From contig JBFFNE010000002.1 in the NCBI GenBank assembly GCA_041563315.1, positions 1-64,000 of the forward strand: a DNA stretch of 64,000 nucleotides, read 5' to 3'. The stretch is from JBFEYJ01 sp041563315 (GTDB lineage Bacteria; Pseudomonadota; Gammaproteobacteria; Thiohalomonadales; Thiohalomonadaceae). A program made the translations under genes and the position numbers. Under the pieces are notes generated by a model. The model saw nothing but the letters and a program-made list of their open reading frames with translations, was not told the origin of the DNA and made no database searches. Positions 1 through 7,742 of the stretch are shown here, one piece after another; position 1 is the stretch's first letter; every line of letters begins with the position of its first letter.

Positions 1-1008
1 ATACCCGATGGTGCCCTCCAGTGGACCGGTTTCTGACCAGCTGCGTGGCAGGCTGCGCAGCAGCGATGTGGTTTCCCAGTCGCTGCCCCGGCTCTTAATG
101 GCGTGGGCCTCTGGGAAGAGGGTGAGTGTGCCCAGACCTTCGGTCACCGGATGGCTGGGATATTCTCCGACGACAACGACCGCAGGATTGTCGATACCGA
201 GCATCTGTCCGGTGGGGTCGACCAGGGTACCGGGTACAAACTCTAGTCCAAGCTGTTCCGCCAGTGGCGTGAGCCCCCGGGGGGCACCCGGCTCGCTGAG
301 CCACAACAGATTGCCACCGCGGGCGACGTAGGACTGGATCAGCACGACCTCGCCCGGCAGCAGGTCGACCTGGGGACCCGCGATCACCAGTACCGCGGTG
401 TCAGCAGGAATGGCCGCCTCAGTCCCGAGCTTGAGGGTGGAGAAGAGAAAGCCTTTCTCCTGTAACGTCTGCCCCCACTGGCCAAGATCGAAATTGGCCT
501 GGCCGTCGATGCGCCGCTCGCCATGGCCTCCGAGGAACACTACACGGCGCTCACCACTGCGCAGCAGGCGTTGCAGCGCGTTGCTCAGGGCCTGTTCACC
601 GATATTTTTGAGATTTTCCCTGCGCCCCTGATAGCTCACCACCAGTTCACCATCGAGGGTGACGCCCTGTTCGCGCACCTGCTCGGGCGCTTCGTCCGGG
701 TCGACAAAGTCGAGCTGAATATCGGGTTTCACTCGCTGGTAACGCGAGACCAGCTCGGTGGTGCGCTTGCGCAGGCCGGTGATATCTTCGGCGCGGCTGA
801 AGGAGGTGAGTGTGACCGGGCCGTCGAGTTGCTCCAGCAGGACGGTGCTGGCCTCGGAGAGGGTGTGGCGGCCGCTGGCGGTCCAGTCGGCCTGGTAGTT
901 GTAGCGGGTGCTGAGCCAAGCGAGCAGGCCGATCACGGTGAGGAACAGGACCACGAAGCTCCAGCTCTGCAGGCGTAACTGGCGGAGGCTTTTTTTGCTG
1001 ACTTCCAT
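1..1008 (-). CDS. GldG-type ABC transporter auxiliary protein (partial, C-terminus beyond window)
   Basis: The frame is open for 336 codons from ATG at 1008 to the window edge, so the C-terminus is missing. The protein starts MEVSKKSLRQLRLQSW and has one membrane segment at about residues 15-35. A large extracytoplasmic part follows, with the pattern of the GldG/ABC-type auxiliary family: a stretch around GRHTLSEASTVLLEQLDGPV, a later FLGGHGERRID segment, and VLVIAGPQVDLLPGE. The ABC permease ends 21 bases upstream and the ATPase precedes that, so the three genes form a unit. The family is known from Bacteroidetes gliding motility, but homologues in Proteobacteria are general exporter components, so gliding should not be inferred. 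The substrate is unknown. Confidence 0.8.
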   Translation of the reverse strand, partial: MEVSKKSLRQLRLQSWSFVVLFLTVIGLLAWLSTRYNYQADWTASGRHTLSEASTVLLEQLDGPVTLTSFSRAEDITGLRKRTTELVSRYQRVKPDIQLDFVDPDEAPEQVREQGVTLDGELVVSYQGRRENLKNIGEQALSNALQRLLRSGERRVVFLGGHGERRIDGQANFDLGQWGQTLQEKGFLFSTLKLGTEAAIPADTAVLVIAGPQVDLLPGEVVLIQSYVARGGNLLWLSEPGAPRGLTPLAEQLGLEFVPGTLVDPTGQMLGIDNPAVVVVGEYPSHPVTEGLGTLTLFPEAHAIKSRGSDWETTSLLRSLPRSWSETGPLEGTIGY

Positions 1009-1029
1009 CGTATGTCGAATCCCTTTAAC

Positions 1030-1785
1030 TCAGTGCTGCAAGCGGTCGGCATCCAGGCGGCGGATGCTCAGGACCAGGAAGGTGGTGATAAACAGCAGGT
1101 AATAGAGGATGTCGCTGCTGTTGAACAACCCCCGCAGCAGGGCCTCGTAGTGGCGCTGCAGCGAGAGATAGGTGAATACGGTGCTGCCATCGGCGGCGGA
1201 CTGCCCGCTCATCTGGATGATCCACAACAGCAACAGCAGACCGAAGGCACTGATGGCCGCGACAGTGGGTTGCGCGGTCAGCGTGGACATGAACAGGCCC
1301 GCGGCGGCAAAGGCGGCAAGCATCAGTACCAGTCCGAGGAGGTTGGAGGTGAGCAGGCCGAAGTCGAGGGTACCGAGGGTCAGGAGCGAGAGTGGCATCA
1401 GGGTGATCAGGCCGAGCAGGATAAAGAGAAAACCGAGGATACCGAGGTACTTACCAAGCACGATCTCGCTCATGGACACCGGCGCAGAGAAAAGCAGCGG
1501 CAGGGTGCGGGAACGGCGCTCTTCGCTCACCAGACGCATGGTCAGTAGCGGGATCACCAGCAACAGGATGATGGTGGCGTTGGAGAAAAGGGGAGCAACG
1601 ATAATTTCGGTGGCCCCGGGCGGGCTCTCCATCATAGCGATCTGCGCCTGGTAGGCGATATAGATATCGAGCTGGGCGAGGAACAGCCAGGCAAGAATAA
1701 ACTGCACCACGGCGAGGATGGTCCAGGCCAGTGGCGAGAGGAACAGGCTGCGCAGTTCACGCGCCGCCAGGGTGGCGATCATCAT
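1030..1785 (-). CDS. ABC-2 type transporter permease (GldF-like)
   Basis: This 251-residue protein is very hydrophobic, with about six predicted membrane helices (for example near residues 15-40, 60-80, 100-125 and 140-165). It matches the ABC-2 permease class, in particular the GldF/NosY-like type, with the conserved LVSEERRSRTLPLLFSAPVS segment after helix two. The start codon overlaps the stop of the upstream ATPase gene by four bases (1782-1785), a sign of translational coupling. The GldG-like gene follows after 21 bases. The three proteins should form one inner-membrane exporter. The substrate cannot be told from sequence. Confidence 0.88.
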   Translation of the reverse strand: MMIATLAARELRSLFLSPLAWTILAVVQFILAWLFLAQLDIYIAYQAQIAMMESPPGATEIIVAPLFSNATIILLLVIPLLTMRLVSEERRSRTLPLLFSAPVSMSEIVLGKYLGILGFLFILLGLITLMPLSLLTLGTLDFGLLTSNLLGLVLMLAAFAAAGLFMSTLTAQPTVAAISAFGLLLLLWIIQMSGQSAADGSTVFTYLSLQRHYEALLRGLFNSSDILYYLLFITTFLVLSIRRLDADRLQH

Positions 1786-2726
1786 GCGAGCTCCTCCTTC
1801 TGTTCGGTGGTGGTGATATTGACGAACACATCCTCCAGTGAGAGCCGCTCGGGTGTCAGCTCGTAGAGGCCCCAGTCTTGCGCTACCGCCTGTTCGGCAA
1901 GCGCTTCGGCCGGACTCTGCTCCGGGGCGTGGCTAAGGCGCAGTCGCCCGTCCTCCAGGGACTCCACCGCTTGCACGCCGGTGATGGCCTGCAACTGTTC
2001 CGCTGTCGGCGGTCGGCGCAGGGCAATGATCAGGCTGGAGGTTTGCATGCGCCGGGTGAGACCGTCGATGCTGTCGGAAAGGACCAGTTGTCCGCGGTTG
2101 ATGATCTGCACCCGGTCGCAGGTGGTCTGCACTTCGGGCAGGATATGGGTGGAGAGGATCACGCTGTGTTCACCGCCGAGCTCACGGATGAGTTTGCGGA
2201 TCTCGCGGATCTGGATCGGGTCGAGACCGACGGTGGGCTCATCGAGGATCACCACATCCGGGGAGTGGATGATCGCCTGGGCGATGCCGACCCGCTGTTG
2301 GTAGCCCTTGGAGAGGTTGTTGATCAGCCGTGCGCCCACTTCGGTGAGGCCGCAACGCTCCTTGGCCTGTGCCACGGCATGGGCGACCTCTCCCTTGGCA
2401 ATGCGGTTGAGGCGGGCGCAGAAGGTGAGGTATTCATCGACACTCAGCTCGCGATAGAGCGGTGGCTGTTCCGGCAGGAAGCCGAGTGCCAGCTTGGCCT
2501 CTTTGGGCCGCTCCAGCATGTCGATGCCATTGATGGTGATGCGCCCGGCAGTGGGGGCAATGTTGCCAGTCAACATCTGCATGGTGGTGGATTTACCGGC
2601 GCCATTGGGGCCGAGAAAGCCCAGCACCTCGCCACGCCGCACCTCGAAGCTGACGTTGTTGACCGCCAAGTTGTGGCCGTAGCGGCGTGACAGATGCTCT
2701 ACCTTGATTAAGCTGTCGTGCTCCAT
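1782..2726 (-). CDS. ABC transporter ATP-binding protein (GldA-like)
   Basis: This 314-residue protein is the ATPase of an ABC exporter. Walker A is GPNGAGKST at about residues 39-47, the signature is LSKGYQQR rather than the textbook LSGGQ (common in this exporter class), and Walker B is VVILDEPTVGLDP. A switch histidine sits in the ILSTHILPE segment. The last 90 residues form the extra C-terminal domain of DrrA/GldA-type ATPases. It is the first gene of a three-gene unit running to the window edge and overlaps the permease by four bases. Its divergent neighbour at 2902 belongs to another unit. Confidence 0.9.
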   Translation of the reverse strand: MEHDSLIKVEHLSRRYGHNLAVNNVSFEVRRGEVLGFLGPNGAGKSTTMQMLTGNIAPTAGRITINGIDMLERPKEAKLALGFLPEQPPLYRELSVDEYLTFCARLNRIAKGEVAHAVAQAKERCGLTEVGARLINNLSKGYQQRVGIAQAIIHSPDVVILDEPTVGLDPIQIREIRKLIRELGGEHSVILSTHILPEVQTTCDRVQIINRGQLVLSDSIDGLTRRMQTSSLIIALRRPPTAEQLQAITGVQAVESLEDGRLRLSHAPEQSPAEALAEQAVAQDWGLYELTPERLSLEDVFVNITTTEQKEELA

Positions 2727-2901
2727 GAGACCTCTGTTTTTCTTGTCGCTCCGGCCCTGGGGGCCGTGAGATCATCGCTGTTGTTTTCGGTATCATACCG
2801 CAATAGGTAAAAACGTGAGTGTATGGCCTGCGCTGTAAATTAGTTTCGTGGGTCGTGCAAAAGTTCCAAAATCACCATAAGACGATATTGAGAGATAATG
2901 G

Positions 2902-4881
2902 ATGCTATTAGGCGTAGATACCGGCGGTACCTTTACCGATTTCGTATTGTTCGACGGTGAACGCCTGCGTGTGCACAAGGTGCTTTCTACCCCCGAGGCA
3001 CCTGAGTGGGCGATCCTGCAAGGGGTGCGCGAGCTCGGCATCGAGGGAGAACTCCTTGGCGAACTGCGGATGGTGCACGGTTCCACCGTGGCCACCAACG
3101 CCGTTCTTGAGGGCAAGGGAGTGCGGACCGTGTTTGTCACCAACCGTGGCTTCAAGGATCTGCTCACCCTGGGCCGTCAGGCACGTCGAGAACTCTACAA
3201 TCTACAACCGGCTCCGATCAAGCCGCCGGTCCCTGTCGAGCTGTGTCTTGAAACCGGCGGTCGACTCGGCGCTGACGGCGGTGTGGTCGAACCACTGACG
3301 GAGTCCGACCTGAAGCAGCTGGGAGCGGCGTTGCAGCGGCTCAAGCCGGAAGCGGTGGCGATCAATCTGCTTTTTTCCTTCCTTGATGATCAGTTTGAGC
3401 GTGAGCTCGAAGCGGCGGTTCCCGAGGGGATCTTTATCTCACGATCCTCGGCCATTCTACCCGAGTACAAGGAGTACGAGCGTGGCATCGCTACCTGGCT
3501 CAACGCCTGGGTCGGGCCACTGGTGGAGGGCTATCTTGCGCGCCTGGAGTCGGGGTTGCCGGGTGCAACCGTTTCGGTGATGCAGAGTTCCGGCAACACG
3601 ATCGAGGCGTCATTGGCCGGACGGCAAGCTGTTCATATGTTGCTCTCTGGTCCGGCAGCCGGTCTTTCTGCAGCGAGGGTGATAGGGGCCCTGGCGGGAC
3701 GTGAGCACTTGCTTACTTTCGATATGGGGGGCACCTCGACCGATGTGGCGCTGATCGATGGCGAGTTGCAGCTGACCACGGAGGGGCAGATCGGCCCTTG
3801 GCCCGTGTCGGTGCCGATGGTCGATATGCACACCATCGGCGCCGGTGGTGGTTCTATCGCCCGGCTCGATGCGGGCGGTCTGCTTCAGGTCGGGCCCGAG
3901 TCGGCCGGTGCCGCGCCGGGGCCGGCTTGTTATGGCAAGGGCGGAAGCGAACCGACAGTGACCGATGCCAATCTGGTACTCGGCCGTTTGCTGCCCAAGG
4001 CCTTTCTCGGAGGTGGGATGCGGCTCGAGTTGGCGGCGGCGGAGCAGGCCGTGGGCGAGGTTGCCAAGCGGCTGAGACTTGGGCTGCACGAGGCTGCAGA
4101 GGGGATTATCACCCTTGCCAATGAGCATATGGCCCGCGCCTTGCGGGTGATGTCGGTACAACGTGGCGTGGACCCGCGCCAGCTGACCTTGGCGTCATTC
4201 GGCGGTGCCGGCGGCTTGCATGTCTGTGCCCTGGCCGAGGCGCTGGGGATGCAACAGGCGATCGTCCCGGTGCATGCCGGGGTGCTCTCGGCGTTGGGGA
4301 TGCTTTGCGCACCGCGCGGACGGCAGTTCTCGCGCACGCATCAGGGGCTGCTGGCACAGATGAGTGAGGGGGAGATCACCGCGCAGCTTAATCTGCTACG
4401 CAAAGAGGGTGAGCGTTCACTGATGCAGGAGGGGGTGGCGCTGGATAGCATCCGCGTACAGCCACAGCTCGATCTGCGTTACCTTGGCCAGTCCTACACC
4501 CTGACAGTGCCGTGGCAGCAACATGGCGGAAGTGGGACCAGTATCGAGGTGTTTCATCGGCTGCATCAGGAACGGTATGGCCATCGCCTGGATCTGCCGG
4601 TGGAGCTGGTTAGCCTGCGCCTGCAATTGCAAGGGCCGCAACCGCCGTTGCCACTGGTGCCACACGAGTTGGTCGCTGCCAGCGCCGTGCCGGTGGATTT
4701 CGCCAGTCTCCACGGAATTGAGGATGCCGTACCGGTATGGGCACGGGAGGCGCTAGGGCCAGGGCGGGAGCTGCAAGGGCCAGCGCTGATCACCGAACAG
4801 GTCTCCACCACCTGGCTGGCGCCGGGATGGCTATGCCAGGTTGACCCCTATGGCAATCTGGTGCTTGCTTATCGAGACTAA
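2902..4881 (+). CDS. hydantoinase/oxoprolinase family protein (HyuA-type)
   Basis: This 659-residue protein starts with MLLGVDTGGTFTDFVLFDG, the nucleotide-binding loop of the hydantoinase A/oxoprolinase N-terminal domain. The actin-like ATPase core continues with LLSGPAAGLSAARV, LTFDMGGTSTDVALIDG and MHTIGAGGGSIARLD. The length fits a stand-alone HyuA subunit (ATP-dependent cleavage of hydantoin or 5-oxoproline-like rings, or acetone/acetophenone carboxylase beta-type subunits). No HyuB partner lies nearby, so the substrate is undetermined. I chose ATG 2902 because GTDTGG-type N-termini begin directly at this point and GAGAGA lies about 10 bases upstream. An out-of-frame ATG sits at 2898. 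Confidence 0.85.
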   Translation: MLLGVDTGGTFTDFVLFDGERLRVHKVLSTPEAPEWAILQGVRELGIEGELLGELRMVHGSTVATNAVLEGKGVRTVFVTNRGFKDLLTLGRQARRELYNLQPAPIKPPVPVELCLETGGRLGADGGVVEPLTESDLKQLGAALQRLKPEAVAINLLFSFLDDQFERELEAAVPEGIFISRSSAILPEYKEYERGIATWLNAWVGPLVEGYLARLESGLPGATVSVMQSSGNTIEASLAGRQAVHMLLSGPAAGLSAARVIGALAGREHLLTFDMGGTSTDVALIDGELQLTTEGQIGPWPVSVPMVDMHTIGAGGGSIARLDAGGLLQVGPESAGAAPGPACYGKGGSEPTVTDANLVLGRLLPKAFLGGGMRLELAAAEQAVGEVAKRLRLGLHEAAEGIITLANEHMARALRVMSVQRGVDPRQLTLASFGGAGGLHVCALAEALGMQQAIVPVHAGVLSALGMLCAPRGRQFSRTHQGLLAQMSEGEITAQLNLLRKEGERSLMQEGVALDSIRVQPQLDLRYLGQSYTLTVPWQQHGGSGTSIEVFHRLHQERYGHRLDLPVELVSLRLQLQGPQPPLPLVPHELVAASAVPVDFASLHGIEDAVPVWAREALGPGRELQGPALITEQVSTTWLAPGWLCQVDPYGNLVLAYRD

Positions 4882-4969
4882 TCATCTTTATTCTGTGATG
4901 CGGGTAACTTTTTATAGCGTTCGCGGTCTTAAGATGGAGTCTCATGGCGGGGCTTGCGAAAAGGCACCT

Positions 4970-4991
4970 TTTGCTCAATATATAGAGCAAA
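4970..4991. promoter_or_regulatory. inverted repeat upstream of the desaturase gene, possible operator
   Basis: A perfect 7-base inverted repeat, TTTGCTC and GAGCAAA, is separated by AATATATA and lies 46 bases before the desaturase start. An AT-rich centre with short symmetrical arms is typical of a repressor site overlapping a promoter. Desaturase genes in related bacteria are often under TetR-type lipid regulators such as DesT, but the site here is not a recognised match. A small RNA hairpin is the alternative reading. Confidence 0.35.
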
Positions 4992-5037
4992 TGGCTTTTA
5001 GGCACGACAGCCATTAACAATCATCGAGGTTATCCTG

Positions 5038-6225
5038 TTGGAACTTACCGGTTTTCTTTCTCCCTCCTGGCTGGAGGTTATTCTCATTACGTTGGGCATG
5101 ACCCACATCACCATTGCTGCGGTCACCATCTTTCTCCACCGTCACCAGGCCCATCGCTCTCTGGAGCTGCACCCCGTGGTCAGCCATTTCTTCCGTTTAT
5201 GGCTGTGGATGACCACCGGTATGGTGACAAAAGAGTGGACGGCGGTGCACCGAAAGCACCATGCCAAATGCGAAACCGAAGCGGATCCGCATAGTCCCCT
5301 GGTTAAGGGGCTGCGTGAGGTATTCTGGCGTGGTGCCGAGCTCTATCGTGAGGAGGCCGATAACACCGAGACGCTGGAGCGCTATGGCAAAGGGACGCCG
5401 GATGACTGGCTGGAACGCAAGGTGTACAGCCGTTATCCGTATCTGGGTATTACGCTAATGTTGGGGATTAATTTGCTCCTGTTAGGACCGATTGGCCTGA
5501 GCGTTTGGGCGGTACAGATGATCTGGATCCCCTTGATGGCGGCGGGTGTAATCAACGGCATCGGTCACTATTTCGGTTATCGTAACGCTGAGGCGCCCGA
5601 TGCCTCCACCAACATCCTTCCCTGGGGCATCATCATCGGGGGGGAGGAGCTGCACAACAACCATCACGCTTGGCCTGGTTCGGCGAAGCTCTCCTACCAC
5701 TGGTGGGAGTTCGATATCGGCTGGTTCTATATTCGCCTGATGCAGGCTGTGGGGCTGGCCAGGGTCAAGCGGGTTTCCCCGCAACCACCAAGGATCCGCA
5801 ACCGGGCAGAGGAGCTGGATGCCGAGGCGGTGCGCGCCATCGTCAACAGTCGCTTGCAGGTACTCGCTCGTTACGGGCGCCAGGTGATGCACCGGACCCA
5901 TCGGGAAGAACTCAAACGGGTGGCGCACAATCGCAATCTCAAAGGGATGTTCCAGTCTGCCAAGGCAGCCCTGTTGCGTGACGATGCACTGTTGGATGAG
6001 AAGGGACGACAGAGCCTGGGTACGGTGCTTGGACAAAGCCAGGCACTCGCCCTGGCGGTAGAGTACCGCCAACGATTACAAACGATCTGGCAACAGGGCG
6101 CGAGCCACCCGGAAAAGGCATTGCAGGCGATGCGGCAGTGGTGCCGCGAGGCCGAGGCGAGTGGTAACCGCTATCTGCAGAACTTCGCCCGTCAGCTGGC
6201 AGGGTACCGGCTGGTGACAGGATGA
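5038..6225 (+). CDS. membrane-bound acyl-CoA desaturase
   Basis: This 395-residue protein is a diiron membrane desaturase that introduces a double bond into fatty acyl chains at the inner membrane. The three histidine boxes are visible: HRHQAH at residues 34-39, HRKHH at 71-75 and HNNHH at 206-210. Helices at about residues 12-32 and 135-185 flank them. The C-terminal 150 residues form a soluble helical extension; the total length matches Pseudomonas DesB-like enzymes (about 394 residues). The start is TTG at 5038, placed nine bases after GAGG; no ATG fits as well. The gene stands alone, followed by a heptamer repeat and a bidirectional terminator. Confidence 0.88.
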   Translation: MELTGFLSPSWLEVILITLGMTHITIAAVTIFLHRHQAHRSLELHPVVSHFFRLWLWMTTGMVTKEWTAVHRKHHAKCETEADPHSPLVKGLREVFWRGAELYREEADNTETLERYGKGTPDDWLERKVYSRYPYLGITLMLGINLLLLGPIGLSVWAVQMIWIPLMAAGVINGIGHYFGYRNAEAPDASTNILPWGIIIGGEELHNNHHAWPGSAKLSYHWWEFDIGWFYIRLMQAVGLARVKRVSPQPPRIRNRAEELDAEAVRAIVNSRLQVLARYGRQVMHRTHREELKRVAHNRNLKGMFQSAKAALLRDDALLDEKGRQSLGTVLGQSQALALAVEYRQRLQTIWQQGASHPEKALQAMRQWCREAEASGNRYLQNFARQLAGYRLVTG

Positions 6226-6244
6226 CAAGGAGATAATTTTGCGA

Positions 6245-6290
6245 ATCTGTAATCTGTAATCTGTAATCTGTAATCTGTAACTTGTAACTT
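6245..6290. repeat. heptanucleotide tandem repeat (five exact ATCTGTA units plus decayed copies)
   Basis: Five exact head-to-tail copies of ATCTGTA occupy 6245-6279 and are followed by ACTTGTA and ACTTAG, which look like decayed copies. The array lies 20 bases after the desaturase stop codon and just before the terminator. The unit length is not a fault of translation because no gene reads through it. Such arrays change copy number by slipped-strand mispairing. Confidence 0.9.
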
Positions 6291-6294
6291 AGTC

Positions 6295-6324
6295 AAAAAA
6301 AACCCGGCATTGCCGGGTTTTTTT
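6295..6324. terminator. bidirectional rho-independent terminator
   Basis: A stem of CCCGGCA (6303-6309) and TGCCGGG (6311-6317) is preceded by eight A and followed by seven T, so it works in both directions. It ends the desaturase transcript on the plus strand and the rpmB-rpmG transcript on the minus strand. Confidence 0.92.
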
Positions 6325-6348
6325 ATGCGCAGCAGGAAGGCCGAAGCG

Positions 6349-6516
6349 TTACTTAATCTTCGCTTCCTTGTACATCACATGCTTGCGTACGACGGGATCG
6401 AATTTTTTGATCTCCATCTTCTCGGGCATGTTGCGCTTGTTTTTGTCGGTGGTGTAGAAGTGGCCGGTACCGGCACTGGACACCAGACGGATCTTATCGC
6501 GTGCTGATTTTGCCAT
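6349..6516 (-). CDS. rpmG: 50S ribosomal protein L33
   Basis: This 55-residue protein of the large ribosomal subunit reads MAKSARDKIRLVSSAGTGH at its start and ends HVMYKEAKIK, closely resembling E. coli L33 of the same length. It is the form without zinc-binding cysteines. GGAGC lies eight bases before the ATG. rpmB lies 11 bases upstream in the same transcript, as in most Gammaproteobacteria, and the shared terminator lies 25 bases downstream. Confidence 0.97.
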   Translation of the reverse strand: MAKSARDKIRLVSSAGTGHFYTTDKNKRNMPEKMEIKKFDPVVRKHVMYKEAKIK

Positions 6517-6527
6517 GATCTAGCTCC

Positions 6528-6764
6528 TTAAACCTTTTCGCCACGGGCGCGGATGTCGGCCAGAACGGCATCGATACCCTTCTTATCGATAATACGCATA
6601 CCTTTGGTGGTAAGGCGCAGTCTGACCCAGCGGTTTTCGCTTTCCACCCAGAAGCGGTGGCTGTGCAGATTCGGCAGGAAACGACGTTTCGTTTTGTTGT
6701 GCGCGTGCGATACGTTGTTACCGGTGATCGGTCGTTTGCCCGTTACCTGGCATACCTTGGACAT
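6528..6764 (-). CDS. rpmB: 50S ribosomal protein L28
   Basis: This 78-residue protein begins MSKVCQVTGKRPITGNNVSH and has the L28 pattern with the RRFLPNLHSHRFWVESE segment in the middle. Length equals that of E. coli L28. An in-frame extension upstream to 6860 is open, but the family begins at MSKVCQ and a GGAG-like element (GTTGGAGTTCAGA) lies just before it, so 6764 is the start. It is transcribed with rpmG. Confidence 0.97.
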   Translation of the reverse strand: MSKVCQVTGKRPITGNNVSHAHNKTKRRFLPNLHSHRFWVESENRWVRLRLTTKGMRIIDKKGIDAVLADIRARGEKV

Positions 6765-6869
6765 GATTCTGAACTCCAACAAGACTGAATTCTGTTCGGT
6801 CCCCGGCACACCCGGAGACAGGAAGCCGGATTTTATACCAAAACTTAGCCCCGGCCGCAAGGAAAAACC

Positions 6870-7544
6870 TCAGATCAATCCTCGCTCGGCCAATGAGGTG
6901 ACCTCCCCGTCGCCGACGATCATATGATCCAGCATCCGCACATCGACCAGAGACAGGGCCTGTTTGAGCCGTTCGGTGATCTGCTCGTCGGCACGGCTGG
7001 GTTCGGCCACCCCGGAGGGGTGGTTGTGGGCCAGGATCACCGCGGCGGCATTGTGACTGATGCAGCGCCGCACCACTTCACGGGGGTGGACGCTGGCACC
7101 GTCCACCGTGCCGTAGAACAGTTCTTCGTACTCAATCACCCGATGGCGGTTGTCGAGAAACAGGCAGGCAAAGACCTCCTGATGACGATCGCGTAGCTGG
7201 GCGCTGAGATAAGTGCGGGTATGGTCCGGGCTGGTCAGGGCATCACCGCGTTGCAGGGTAGCGAGAAGATGGCGGCGTGAGAGTTCAAGGCAGGCTTGTA
7301 GTTGCACATACTTGGCCTCTCCAAGCCCCTTGCCGCGGCAAAAGTCGTCGCGGCTGGCTTTGAGCAGGGGACGCAGGCCGTCAAACTGCTGGAGTAGCTC
7401 CCGCGCCAGATCCACCGCGCTTTTGCCCGGGAGCCCGGTGCGTAGAAAGATGGCGAGCAACTCCGCATCAGAGAGTGCGGTCGCACCGCGCAGTAGCAGT
7501 TTCTCCCGTGGGCGCTCATCCGCAGGCCAGTCTGTAATTGCCAT
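6870..7544 (-). CDS. radC: RadC family JAB1/MPN metalloprotein
   Basis: This 224-residue protein has an N-terminal helix-hairpin-helix part (residues 1-100) and a C-terminal MPN/JAB domain. The metal motif HNHPSG is at residues 173-178 with D186 following, the full JAMM ligand set, as is E140 upstream. RadC was linked to DNA repair, but its molecular role remains unsettled. Length fits E. coli RadC (222). The gene lies between rpmB and the divergent coaBC, the same neighbourhood as in E. coli. AAGGAGGT stands seven bases before the ATG. Confidence 0.94.
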   Translation of the reverse strand: MAITDWPADERPREKLLLRGATALSDAELLAIFLRTGLPGKSAVDLARELLQQFDGLRPLLKASRDDFCRGKGLGEAKYVQLQACLELSRRHLLATLQRGDALTSPDHTRTYLSAQLRDRHQEVFACLFLDNRHRVIEYEELFYGTVDGASVHPREVVRRCISHNAAAVILAHNHPSGVAEPSRADEQITERLKQALSLVDVRMLDHMIVGDGEVTSLAERGLI

Positions 7545-7561
7545 ATCGACCTCCTTGTCTA

Positions 7562-7690
7562 ATCAGATGCGAGATCCGAGGGGAAAGGGGCCGAGGGCTG
7601 GACTGCGCTGCGTGCACGGCTGTTTACCAAAACCGCGAGCGCAAGCGAGCACATTCCCTCGTCTCTTTTCCCTCGCTTCTCGTATCTGAT
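7562..7690. repeat. 129-bp imperfect palindromic intergenic element
   Basis: The ends carry a 13-base inverted repeat with one mismatch (ATCAGATGCGAGA at 7562-7574 against TCTCGTATCTGAT at 7678-7690). A second pair, CGAGGGGAAA (7577-7586) and TTTTCCCTCG (7666-7675), continues it inward. No protein is supported in it. The outer sequence, read on the minus strand as CAGATACGAGAAGCGAGGG, reappears with two changes at 30529-30547, so this is a dispersed family and not only a local hairpin. Confidence 0.7.
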
Positions 7691-7742
7691 AATAAGCGGT
7701 GAGTGACGGATCGGGAAGGGTTTCTGCTAGAATCCGTCCATT

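Noticed and set aside
1012..1548. Open frame of 178 codons on the plus strand rich in E, Q and G
   Set aside because: It is antisense to the ABC permease, whose helices are clear; the composition is that of a mirrored hydrophobic gene.
1..2726. Gliding motility system
   Set aside because: The Gld names reflect homology only; no other gliding gene is present, and such ABC exporters are common in Proteobacteria.
6245..6290. CRISPR-like array
   Set aside because: The unit is only seven bases with no spacers, so it is a simple tandem repeat.
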